DNA of 27,931 nt from assembly GCA_035649415.1 (NCBI GenBank), contig DASRJP010000002.1, positions 1 through 27,931 of the forward strand, given 5' to 3'. The position numbers were made by a program, and so were the translations under genes. Under the pieces are notes generated by a model, which was given only the letters and a program-made list of their open reading frames with translations, was not told where the DNA came from and did not search any database. This DNA is from DATKDU01 sp035649415 (GTDB lineage: Bacteria > Planctomycetota > Planctomycetia > Pirellulales > Pirellulaceae). Shown one piece after another: positions 7,857 through 14,439 of the stretch; positions within the stretch are counted from its first letter, which is position 1; every line of letters begins with the position of its first letter.

Positions 7857-8879
7857 TCACGACACCAGCACACCCCGGTGATGCCGCAGCCGATTGAGGT
7901 GCGGCTTGTCGAGAATCTGAAAGGGTGACATCAGCGGCTGCCACGCTTCGCCGCGCTGGCTGATGAGCGTCTCGTCGATCGGACCGAGCCGATTGGCCGC
8001 GAGCTGAAGGTACGGCACTTGCGCGGGGTCAAGATCCATCAAGCGGCAGATAGTCGCATCGACCGCCGCCGGCACTGTCCCGACAACGAGCAGCCCCATC
8101 GTTTTTTTCGTCCCCATGATCGGCCCGTCCCCTTCCATGCAGTCAATGCCGTCCACGATGGCGATCGTCTTGGGGAGCGAGGCGTTGATGTCGTAGACCG
8201 TTTCGGGAATGCCGTTGTGATGGAGGACGTTTTTGGGCCAGCCGTACTTGATGCCAGGGATGACGCCGTACATGTTCTTGAGCGACGCGGTGACCCCCAT
8301 CCAGTGGTGCGTCTTCATTTTCGGCATCGAGACGATCAGGTCGGCTTCGAGCACGGCCCGCGGGAAGTGAAAGCCGGAGAGTTTGCATAGCCCGCCGCGA
8401 TTGGCCACGAAACCCAATTCGTCATAGTTCAGGTCGGCAAATGGCAGCTTGCCGCTGTCGAGGGCGTCGGCCACGCCCGATTCGACGAGCGCCATCTCGG
8501 TGTCGCGAACGTGGCCCGGCCCTTCGCCGACGGTGACGCTTGCTCCCCACGTGCGAAAGACCTCGGCCGCAGCCAGGATGACGGCCGGGTGCGTCGTCAT
8601 ATGGGCCGCAGCACGGGTCGGCTCGACCATATTCGGTTTAAGCAGCACCCGCTTGCCTTTGAGCTGCGCGGGGTCGATGCCGGTCGCCATCAATCCGTCG
8701 CGGATGGGCCGCATGAGATCGCTGTCGTAGCGCTGGTTTCGCGCGACGAAAACGCCGGCCCGCTGGCGAAACCACCGTCTCAAGAGGCCGGCGCCAACCA
8801 GGGCTGCGGCGCAAATGCCGCCGCCGACCAGGAGCGAGCGGCGCGAAAGTCGGGGCGGCGATTGGGCAGGAAGCGTCAT
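7857..8879 (-). CDS. DUF362-domain protein with a twin-arginine signal
   Basis: 340 residues. The N terminus has SRRSLLVGG and a hydrophobic stretch (CAAALVGAGLL), a likely Tat signal or anchor, so the protein probably folds with a cofactor before export. The rest matches DUF362: LKGKRVLLKPNMVEP near residue 73, TTHPAVILAAAEVFR, VTVGEGPGH, DLIVSMPKMKTHHWMGVTAS near 185-205, LKNMYGVIPG, and DGIDCMEGDGPIMG near 248. DUF362 proteins are often tied to iron-sulfur proteins, but no ferredoxin Cys cluster is present; only scattered cysteines occur. The start codon overlaps the stop of the upstream toroid gene as ATGA, so the two are co-translated and probably work together. Function unknown. Confidence 0.88.
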   Translation of the reverse strand: MTLPAQSPPRLSRRSLLVGGGICAAALVGAGLLRRWFRQRAGVFVARNQRYDSDLMRPIRDGLMATGIDPAQLKGKRVLLKPNMVEPTRAAAHMTTHPAVILAAAEVFRTWGASVTVGEGPGHVRDTEMALVESGVADALDSGKLPFADLNYDELGFVANRGGLCKLSGFHFPRAVLEADLIVSMPKMKTHHWMGVTASLKNMYGVIPGIKYGWPKNVLHHNGIPETVYDINASLPKTIAIVDGIDCMEGDGPIMGTKKTMGLLVVGTVPAAVDATICRLMDLDPAQVPYLQLAANRLGPIDETLISQRGEAWQPLMSPFQILDKPHLNRLRHHRGVLVS

Positions 8880-9808
8880 GTGCCGGTGGTGAATAAAGGA
8901 AGCGACGTGTCCTGTGTGGCCAGCGCGAGAATCGCCAGCTTGTGCGGCGAGCGATCGTGCGCTTGAACCCGGTCGTATGCCGCGGCGAGCAACTCGTCGG
9001 CACGAGGCAATTCGATGCCGTGCGCTCGCAATCCGAGCAGTCCCCAGGCCAGCGACGTGGCGGTGATTGGAGGGACAAGGGAGCGGCGAAGATAATCGAG
9101 CGAGCGCGTCACAAGCCCGAAGCGCAAGTGTGTGTCAGAGTCATCTCGCTCAGCGACGCTTTCTCGCGCTTGCGCGTCGGGCTCGTGAGCTTCCCCGGCC
9201 AGCGCCAGCATTGCCAGCCCCGTCGGCTGCACATGCGGACGCAGCGTCTGGCCGAGCACGACCGTGTTGCCGTAGTTGCAGCCGCCAGAGGGGAGCAACC
9301 GGTCCCAGAGTAAGGTGACCGCCTCGCGTACGCGAGCATGCGTTCCCAGCCCCGAGCGCTTGAGCGCCAAAACGCTCACTGCCGTCGGCTCGATCCAGGA
9401 ATGAGTTTTGTCAGCCCAGCTCCAGGCGACGAGCTGCGTGTTGTGACCCATCTCCGGAGACGCGGGCATCGCAGTGCCGCGGGCCTCGAGAATCCAATCC
9501 ACGGCGCGGCGTCGCGGCGTGGAGTGAGCGTCCCGTCCAGAGGCTTCGTCGGCCGCCCGCCAGGCGAGCAGTGCCAGGCTCGTCGGCCAGCCCGGCTGCG
9601 GCTCGTTTTGCCGAATGCCGACGGCGCCGCTCTCCCCCTGACAAGCGGCCAGGAAGTCGAGGGCGGGGACTGCCTGTTTCTGCCGGCCTGCGGAAATCAG
9701 CGCCAGCGCGGCCATTGCGGTTGGTTCGGTCGCCGGCGACTGATTCGGCACGTAGCCGATGACCGGCTGTGCGGCAAGCTGCGCGAGAATGGAAGCGAGC
9801 CAGTCCAT
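8876..9808 (-). CDS. Small terpenoid-cyclase/prenyltransferase-like alpha-alpha toroid protein
   Basis: 310 residues. Repeated helix-turn motifs of the squalene-cyclase/protein-prenyltransferase toroid are visible: EPTAMAALALISAGRQ near residue 28, GWPTSLALLAWRA near 73, WIEPTAVSVLALKRSG near 137, QPTGLAMLALAGE near 191 and TATSLAWGLLGLRAHG near 252. It is half the length of a true cyclase and lacks a DxDD motif, so it is unlikely to be a classical squalene cyclase; binding of a lipid or partner is more plausible. No signal peptide is evident. Residues about 208-233 are encoded by a 78-bp imperfect palindrome (9110-9187) that looks inserted in frame. Its stop overlaps the DUF362 start (ATGA), making a tight two-gene unit. 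Confidence 0.75.
   Translation of the reverse strand: MDWLASILAQLAAQPVIGYVPNQSPATEPTAMAALALISAGRQKQAVPALDFLAACQGESGAVGIRQNEPQPGWPTSLALLAWRAADEASGRDAHSTPRRRAVDWILEARGTAMPASPEMGHNTQLVAWSWADKTHSWIEPTAVSVLALKRSGLGTHARVREAVTLLWDRLLPSGGCNYGNTVVLGQTLRPHVQPTGLAMLALAGEAHEPDAQARESVAERDDSDTHLRFGLVTRSLDYLRRSLVPPITATSLAWGLLGLRAHGIELPRADELLAAAYDRVQAHDRSPHKLAILALATQDTSLPLFTTGT
9110..9187. repeat. 78-bp imperfect palindromic element inserted in frame in the toroid-protein gene
   Basis: Arms of 21 bases at 9110-9130 and 9167-9187 match at 18 positions as inverted repeats (CACAAGCCCGAAGCGCAAGTG against the complement of the right arm). The total of 78 bases is exactly 26 codons, so the frame is kept. On the coding strand it reads EPDAQARESV and following charged residues, out of character with the flanking hydrophobic helices. 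Confidence 0.75.
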
Positions 9809-9815
9809 TTGCTCT

Positions 9816-9880
9816 TAGCCGGAGGCATACCTGCCTCCGGAACTCGGCGTCGGTTCCGGAGACAGGTTTGCCTCCGGCTA
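9816..9880. repeat. Paired inverted hairpins (BIME-like), upstream of the toroid gene
   Basis: Two 28-base arms (9816-9843 and 9853-9880) are inverted repeats of each other with two mismatches and a nine-base spacer. Each arm is itself a hairpin (CCGGAGGCA / TGCCTCCGG on the left), and the outer ends read TTAG. The unit can therefore fold either as one long hairpin or as two short ones. It lies in the 5' region of the minus-strand toroid gene. Confidence 0.8.
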
Positions 9881-9908
9881 AAAGCATCTATCGGCTTGGC
9901 CGAATTCC

Positions 9909-9932
9909 GGACAGGTTGAAAACCTGTCCTAC
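9909..9932 (-). repeat. REP-like hairpin whose GTAG head gives the trmB stop codon
   Basis: On the minus strand, GTAG leads into a nine-base perfect stem (GGACAGGTT / AACCTGTCC) with loop TTC. The TAG at 9931-9929 is the stop codon of the TrmB-like gene. The hairpin could also protect the 3' end of that transcript. Confidence 0.7.
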
Positions 9933-10768
9933 GCGTCAAACTTTGGCGGTGGCTGCGACAGGGCGATCTCGGCAACCTGTTCCACCGTCAGCTCGCGGGG
10001 ATGTCCCTGGCCGCGAAAGACCTTCATGCCGTGCTGACGGGCATAGATTTCGCGCCTCGTGCGGCCGTGCGGCGATTCGGACCAGGAATCGTGCAATTCC
10101 TCGAAGTCAAATAGGAGCGGCGCCACGCGGCGGATATACGCCCAGTAGGCCTTGTTGTCGGTTTGGATGACGAACAGACCTTCTGTAGCAGGCACACTCC
10201 GTATGCCGTCCGGACTACCAACGGCACACGGAGTGTGCCTGCTACTAAGTGCCCGGTGCACCAGCGCCAGAAACTGCGGCGTGATCAGCCGCCGCTCGGC
10301 CTTTGCCGCATCCTTGTACGGCTGGGGATGATAGAGATGGATTTCGCTCACGCTGTGCGGCCGGACATAATTTGCAAGCAGCTCATTCGCCCCGATCACC
10401 GCCAGCCGCACGTTGGTCAGTCCGCGCTGATTGGCCCGCTTCGTCGCGTAACGAATCACCAGCGGCAGGATGTCGCAGCCGAAGTGATTCAGCTCCGGCC
10501 GCGCCAAGGCGCTGGTGATGATGTACCGCCCGTTGCCGCACCCCAGGTCCAATACGACTGGCGCATCGCGGCCGAACAGTGAACTCCAATCCCAATTGTC
10601 TGGCGGCGGCATTTTCTTGACGGCCGTCCTGGCCCATTTGTCGCGCGGCAGGATCTGGCCGGGGATGGGAATGCCGAAGTCGGTGTCGCGATTAGCCGTC
10701 ACGAAAGCGCGCCGGGGTTCGAGGTTCGATTTTCGTAATTTGGGTTCTGGTCGCCCAGTTTCCGCCAT
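9929..10768 (-). CDS. trmB: TrmB-like tRNA (guanine-N7-)-methyltransferase, divergent, with an in-frame palindrome insertion
   Basis: 279 residues from ATG 10768; an upstream start at 10822 would only add residues encoded by repetitive DNA. TrmB uses S-adenosylmethionine to methylate N7 of G46 in the tRNA variable loop. Visible: SAM-binding VVLDLGCGNGRY at residues 71-82; GCDI near 98; GANELL near 127; a substrate-loop region SEIHLYHPQPYKDAAKAERR where typical TrmB has a FPDPWPK-type motif; LFVIQTDN near 198; and YARQHGMKVF near 242. The replacement of FPDPW by YHPQP is notable, so specificity may differ. Residues about 175-196 come from a palindromic repeat inserted where the family has a short turn before the LFV strand. 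Its stop lies in the head of another REP-like hairpin. Confidence 0.72.
   Translation of the reverse strand: MAETGRPEPKLRKSNLEPRRAFVTANRDTDFGIPIPGQILPRDKWARTAVKKMPPPDNWDWSSLFGRDAPVVLDLGCGNGRYIITSALARPELNHFGCDILPLVIRYATKRANQRGLTNVRLAVIGANELLANYVRPHSVSEIHLYHPQPYKDAAKAERRLITPQFLALVHRALSSRHTPCAVGSPDGIRSVPATEGLFVIQTDNKAYWAYIRRVAPLLFDFEELHDSWSESPHGRTRREIYARQHGMKVFRGQGHPRELTVEQVAEIALSQPPPKFDA
10185..10245. repeat. REP pair (BIME-like) inside the trmB-like coding region
   Basis: Arms of 25 bases (10185-10209, 10221-10245) are inverted repeats with one mismatch and an 11-base spacer. Each arm is GTAGCA plus a hairpin GGCACAC-TCC-GTGTGCC (the left copy has one base change). On the minus strand the frame reads SRHTPCAVGSPDG and then RSVPA; the TAG of each head falls out of frame. 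The same element, with a 21-base spacer, is inside the prenyl synthase gene at 21583-21653. Confidence 0.85.
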
Positions 10769-11383
10769 TCCAAATTTACCCGGAACTCGAAACGCGGAAC
10801 CGAAAGCACGACGGTGCGGCAAACCGCCTGAATTCAGCCGTTGTCAAACCTTGCGGGCCAGTCAAGACGTGCCGCTTCAAACTGTACCGGTGACGGTGGC
10901 GCTAGCGACAGGAAGGTACGCTGCGGGGGCGCTACGACCGGCAAGGTTTGACTACTTTCCGGCAGCGTCAAAGTCTGCGTAATGGTTGTCCTAAAGCGTG
11001 GCAGGAAAATTGTTTGCGAACGTTCAAGGTGGCTGCGCGGGCGCGTCGATACGGTAGTTGTCACCGGACGCGGCAGTCGGCTCGTGAAGCGAGCAGACAC
11101 GTCGCGACGGGCCAAAACCGGCGGTATTCGGGCTAGTGGATGGCTCGACCGGTAGTGGCGGACGACACCCCGAGTGCGAGTACCGTAACCTACCTCGCTC
11201 GCACCTGACCCGCCTGGTAACCGCAACCCGCACGGTTCTTCCGCCTATCGGACGGGCGGAGAATCTGTCCATCGTGGAAGGGAATGCCACGCTCTTGTCG
11301 CGCGCGGCGAACTGACCACGCAATCCGGCCGGACCGGGACATGCGCCAGTTCGATGGTTCCATCGTTAAGGAGACGTCGCTCG
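10769..11383. other. Non-coding stretch between the divergent trmB-like and cysteine-rich genes
   Basis: About 615 bases with no convincing gene. The open frames here, including one of 130 codons on the minus strand (10834-11226), are Arg/Pro/Thr-rich and lack a ribosome site. The first part (10769-10800) holds fragments of GTTCGAGTT-like low-complexity repeat; 10843-10952 is bounded by a 12-base inverted repeat. It must contain the promoters of both flanking genes, but I cannot place a clear -35/-10 pair. Confidence 0.5.
10843..10952. repeat. 110-bp segment with perfect 12-base terminal inverted repeats
   Basis: GTCAAACCTTGC at 10843-10854 is matched by GCAAGGTTTGAC at 10941-10952. An inner pair (GTACC ... 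GGTAC) lies within it. It could be a small non-autonomous mobile element, a regulatory RNA or a remnant; no coding content is seen. Confidence 0.45.
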
Positions 11384-12184
11384 ATGAAATGGAACATTCT
11401 GGTTGGATCGTTGGTACTAAGCGTCGCCGCTTGTACCCAGAGCTATGGTTTTGAGCTGCTGGACCGCATGCTCGGTATCAGCGGCTGCGGCTGCGAAAGC
11501 AGCTGCTGCGAATCAAAGTGTTGCCAGTCTCGTTGCGTGCGCGTTCGCTGCTGCAACAACGGCTGCAACAACGGCTGTGGAAAGGCCGCTCCGAGCTGTG
11601 CAGCTCCGACGTGCGCCGCCCCAGCCCCCACGTGTGCAGCGCCTGCCCCGACTTGCGAAGCCAAGGCCCCGACTTGCGAAGCCAAGGCGGGCTGCGGGTG
11701 CAACAAGGGCTGCAACAACGGCTGTGGTTGCCGTGACCGCTGCGGCTGCAACCGCGGCTGCCTGCTCGACCGGATCTTCTCGTGCCACAAGTGCTGCGAC
11801 AACGGTTGCCACAATGGCTGCACGAAGGCCGCTCCGAGCTGTGGCGCTGCCCCAAGCTGCGAAGCCAAGTCTGGCTGCGGCTGCAACAACGGCTGCAAGA
11901 GCGGCTGTGGTTGCCGTGACCGCTGCCATCGTGGCTGCTTCCTCGATCGGATCTTCGCCTGCCACAAGTGCTGCGACAATGGTTGCCACAATGGCTGCGC
12001 GAAGGCCGCTCCGACCTGTGCCGCTCAGGCTCCTGCCTGTGGCTGCGACGCTGCGGCTCCCGCCAAGGCGGCTGCTGCTGGCGGCGACATCGCCCCGATG
12101 CCTCCGGCGCCGGTGGTCGATCCGTCGGCCTTCATTTCCGCTAAGCGTCAGGTCGTTCCGGCCTCGGCGACCTTGGTCCGCTAA
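11384..12184 (+). CDS. Exported ultra-cysteine-rich repeat protein
   Basis: 266 residues from ATG 11384, with AAGGAG about ten bases upstream. Residues 1-25 (MKWNILVGSLVLSVAAC and on) form a signal sequence; VAAC resembles a lipobox, so lipoprotein or Sec cleavage are both possible. By my count 47 residues are cysteine, about 18 %, in patterns CGC, CC, CNNGCNNGC and APTC. Two long units of about 55 residues repeat: GCGCN..C..GCGCRDRC, then LDRIFSCHKCCDNGCHNGC (second unit FLDRIFACHKCCDNGC). The last 50 residues are Ala/Pro-rich with no cysteine. After export such a protein should be heavily disulfide-linked or metal-loaded; a cell-envelope structural role is a guess. Surrounded by its own upstream region and a strong terminator, it is a monocistronic unit, probably well expressed. 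Confidence 0.85.
   Translation: MKWNILVGSLVLSVAACTQSYGFELLDRMLGISGCGCESSCCESKCCQSRCVRVRCCNNGCNNGCGKAAPSCAAPTCAAPAPTCAAPAPTCEAKAPTCEAKAGCGCNKGCNNGCGCRDRCGCNRGCLLDRIFSCHKCCDNGCHNGCTKAAPSCGAAPSCEAKSGCGCNNGCKSGCGCRDRCHRGCFLDRIFACHKCCDNGCHNGCAKAAPTCAAQAPACGCDAAAPAKAAAAGGDIAPMPPAPVVDPSAFISAKRQVVPASATLVR
11675..12022 (+). repeat. Internal tandem duplication in the cysteine-rich gene, period about 183 bp
   Basis: The segment starting TGCGAAGCCAAG at 11675 recurs at 11858, each followed by the same order of Cys-rich motifs, LDRIF, CHKCCDNGC and KAAP(S/T)C. Differences between copies are few base changes and one short indel (an extra GCN after GCRDRC in the first unit). A shorter duplication (PTCEAKAPTCEAKA) precedes it. 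Confidence 0.8.
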
Positions 12185-12216
12185 GGACACGCCGGCCTGC
12201 AAGGCTTTGACCATCG

Positions 12217-12253
12217 CGGCCTGCCTGAGCGAAAGCTCGGCAGGCCGTTTTTT
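12217..12253 (+). terminator. Rho-independent terminator of the cysteine-rich gene
   Basis: Stem CGGCCTGCCTGAGC at 12217-12230, loop GAAA, complementary arm GCTCGGCAGGCCG at 12235-12247 (one bulged T on the left), then six T. It lies 33 bases after the stop codon. It is the clearest intrinsic terminator in the window. Confidence 0.92.
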
Positions 12254-12344
12254 GTTTCTTGTGGCTCATTCCGCCGGTGCGCACGATCGCTCCCAATGGT
12301 TCGCGACACCTGGCGCGACGCCTGCTCGATCCGGGCGACTGCAA

Positions 12345-13298
12345 TCAGCCCCTCGTGAGACCGCCAACCAGCGACTCCCAACACCTTACCAGTTCCAGGT
12401 CGAACGTCCGCCCGTCGCGGCACATGATCTCCAGCGCCTTCTGGTGCGCCAGCGCGCGGCGGTAGGGGCGGTGGCTGGTGAGGGCCGCAAAGACGTCTAC
12501 AACGGCGCAGATCTTGGCCCAGGGATGGATTTCGCCGCCGTCGATCCCCACCGGATAGCCGCTGCCGTCCAGCCGCTCGTGATGCTGATAGACCATCATC
12601 AACTGGCCGACGGAAAGGTCGGTGCGGCGGCACAGCCTGCTAAAGCCATTAGCGGGATGCAGCCGGATCTGGCGGGATTCCGTTTCCTCCAGCCGACCGT
12701 CCTTGGTGAGAATGCGGTCATCGATCTCGAGCATTCCCAGGTCGTGCAGCAGTGCGCCGGCGGCAATCTGGGCCTGGTCGGCCTCGCAGAATTCGGTTTC
12801 CGCGGCCAGCAGCACGGCGTAATAGCAGACGTTGGCCGCGTGCGTGGAGCTGGCGTGGTCGTGATGCAGGTAGCGCGCGAAGTGCGCAAAGGGGACTCTC
12901 TCTCCCACCAGCAGGCGGGCTGCGCATTGCCCCAGCCGCAATGCAGCGCCGACGATGGCGTCGGCCTTGCCGCTTTTGAACGACTCGCCGATTGTGTCGC
13001 GAACCACTTCGTTCAGTGCCGCGGCGCGGGTGGATAAAGGGAGGGCGGCGTCGTTGAGCCAGGAGTCCAGGTGCTCGCGCAGGAATTCCTGGTATAGCGG
13101 CCGCGATTCGCGGCGGATGTAGATCTTGGTGATTCCCGTTTCTTCGAGGCGCGAGAGGTCCTGCTGCTGAAGCGGGGCGCCGGAAGAAAACAGGACGGGG
13201 CGCTCGTAGCCCTGGGGCCGGATGTAAAGATCAAGGCCCAGGCCGTCGGTCGGGTAGAGGGTTGAGAGGCTGACTGGAATGAAACCAAAATTGGCCAT
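12345..13298 (-). CDS. HD-GYP domain protein, probable cyclic-di-GMP phosphodiesterase
   Basis: 317 residues from ATG 13298; upstream in-frame residues to 13346 are Arg/Cys-rich and unlike a domain, so they are excluded. The N-terminal 120 residues resemble the small domain that precedes HD-GYP in some response proteins (PVLFSSGAPLQQQDLSRLEE, then TKIYIRRES). The HD-GYP core follows: H153 in STHAANV, the HD pair H185-D186 in ALLHDLGMLEID, HH at 239-240 and DGSGYP at 244-249, and ICAVVDVFAALTSHRPYR near 263-280. The spaced HHE..DGSGYP signature is intact, supporting hydrolysis of cyclic di-GMP to GMP. No receiver or membrane segment is present. It converges on the cysteine-rich gene across a terminator. 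Confidence 0.9.
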   Translation of the reverse strand: MANFGFIPVSLSTLYPTDGLGLDLYIRPQGYERPVLFSSGAPLQQQDLSRLEETGITKIYIRRESRPLYQEFLREHLDSWLNDAALPLSTRAAALNEVVRDTIGESFKSGKADAIVGAALRLGQCAARLLVGERVPFAHFARYLHHDHASSTHAANVCYYAVLLAAETEFCEADQAQIAAGALLHDLGMLEIDDRILTKDGRLEETESRQIRLHPANGFSRLCRRTDLSVGQLMMVYQHHERLDGSGYPVGIDGGEIHPWAKICAVVDVFAALTSHRPYRRALAHQKALEIMCRDGRTFDLELVRCWESLVGGLTRG

Positions 13299-13486
13299 AA
13301 TGAGAGGGCAACCTGAACCGCAACCTCTCCGCCGACGGCGACACAAACTCCCCGCACAAATGTAGGTTGCAATTGGGGCCGCTTGGGCTGGCAGCAGGGG
13401 CGCTACTGGTTGGACGCCTCCCCAATCCGCCCTTGCTTGCTGCCTGCATCCCGGTGGGAAGATTTGTAGCGATTATCGCGAGGCCA

Positions 13487-14326
13487 TTACGCCCCATCGC
13501 CCCGAAGGAGGGCCGCCCAGGACCAACTGGAATAGGGGGGTCGCCGGAAAATGGCCAGATGCTCGGCAGGGAGGCGGGCGATAACCTCGCTAGCCTGCCG
13601 GCGATCGTCGTCGGTGACGACTGTCCGGACCCACGGCGTGGCGTTTTTGAAGCCGTCGATCACCGGCGTCGAACTGGCCACTGGAACTCCGAGAAAGTCG
13701 AACAGCCGACGAACCTGCCCGGCGTCATTGAGATCGTCAGGCGAGCGCAGCGTGAGGCAGCGGTCGTGAAGTGAAAAGCGGTCGAGCATCCGCATGGCCC
13801 GGTTTTCGATCTCGATCCACTGGAGGACATACCACTGAAACCGCGTTAGCGCCTTTCCATCGAAAGAGCCAAAGATCGGCTCCCGGCCCGTCAGCGCCCA
13901 GCGGAAGAAGCGGCTGCCGTCACCCCCTTTGGCGTATCGAAAGGGGATGTGCCAGCGGTGACATAACTCTTCGCGGTTGGCTTCGCTCTTGGCGACGTGG
14001 AGCACGTTCCGCGCCAGGTGCACCAGGCGCAAGTCGGGAAAGAATTCGCTCGCCAGCTCGAACCACGATTTGAGCAGCGCGTGGCTGGTCTCGGCGTAGG
14101 CGGCCGACCGCTGCCTGGCGATCCAGCGGGCCTTGAGTGCGACTTGCCCGCGGACCGCGTCCAAGTCGCCGACGGCAAAGTCGTAGATCGGCCGGCCGAA
14201 CATGGAGGGGTTCGACCAGCTATACGTCTCATGCCGGCAGACGCAGTTGACGGCATTGCGGCGCAGCAACTGGTAGAGAAAGTGCGTTCCCGAGCGGCCG
14301 CTGGCGAGGGCGAAGATAGTCAGCAC
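13487..14326 (-). CDS. Sulfotransferase-family protein
   Basis: 279 residues. PAPS-dependent sulfotransferases move sulfate from 3'-phosphoadenylyl sulfate to hydroxyl or amine groups. The 5'-phosphosulfate loop is ASGRSGTHFLYQLL at residues 8-21, directly at the N terminus as usual. A second conserved part, LVHLARNVLHVAKSEANRE near residues 101-119, fits the 3'-phosphate binding strand and helix (R..R...S pattern). The C-terminal part contains LRSPDDLNDAGQVRRLFDFLG, typical of the helix before the end of the family. No signal peptide. The substrate cannot be inferred; planctomycetes carry many such enzymes, and a carbohydrate or lipid is possible. Confidence 0.82.
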   Translation of the reverse strand: MLTIFALASGRSGTHFLYQLLRRNAVNCVCRHETYSWSNPSMFGRPIYDFAVGDLDAVRGQVALKARWIARQRSAAYAETSHALLKSWFELASEFFPDLRLVHLARNVLHVAKSEANREELCHRWHIPFRYAKGGDGSRFFRWALTGREPIFGSFDGKALTRFQWYVLQWIEIENRAMRMLDRFSLHDRCLTLRSPDDLNDAGQVRRLFDFLGVPVASSTPVIDGFKNATPWVRTVVTDDDRRQASEVIARLPAEHLAIFRRPPYSSWSWAALLRGDGA

Positions 14327-14439
14327 GGAAGGAGTCAGGAGCAGGAGTCAGGGCAATCTGACGGCATTGGTTTCCATTCGGGCCGGTCATGGTTTAGGAT
14401 CGAACGACGAGCCGAGACCGCTTCGGGAGTATACGCAGG

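Noticed and set aside
10834..11226. Minus-strand open frame of 130 codons in the non-coding region
   Set aside because: Arg/Pro/Thr low complexity, no ribosome site, spans the inverted-repeat segment; not supported as a gene.
11675..12022. Regular repeats that could suggest a CRISPR-like array
   Set aside because: The repeats are in-frame codons of a cysteine-rich protein with a 183-bp period and no unique spacers.
11445..13037. Long plus-strand open frame of 530 codons across the cysteine-rich gene and the HD-GYP gene
   Set aside because: It runs out of frame with the cysteine-rich gene, through its terminator and antisense to HD-GYP; composition is Ala/Arg-rich shadow sequence. The named genes have signal peptide, motifs and terminator.
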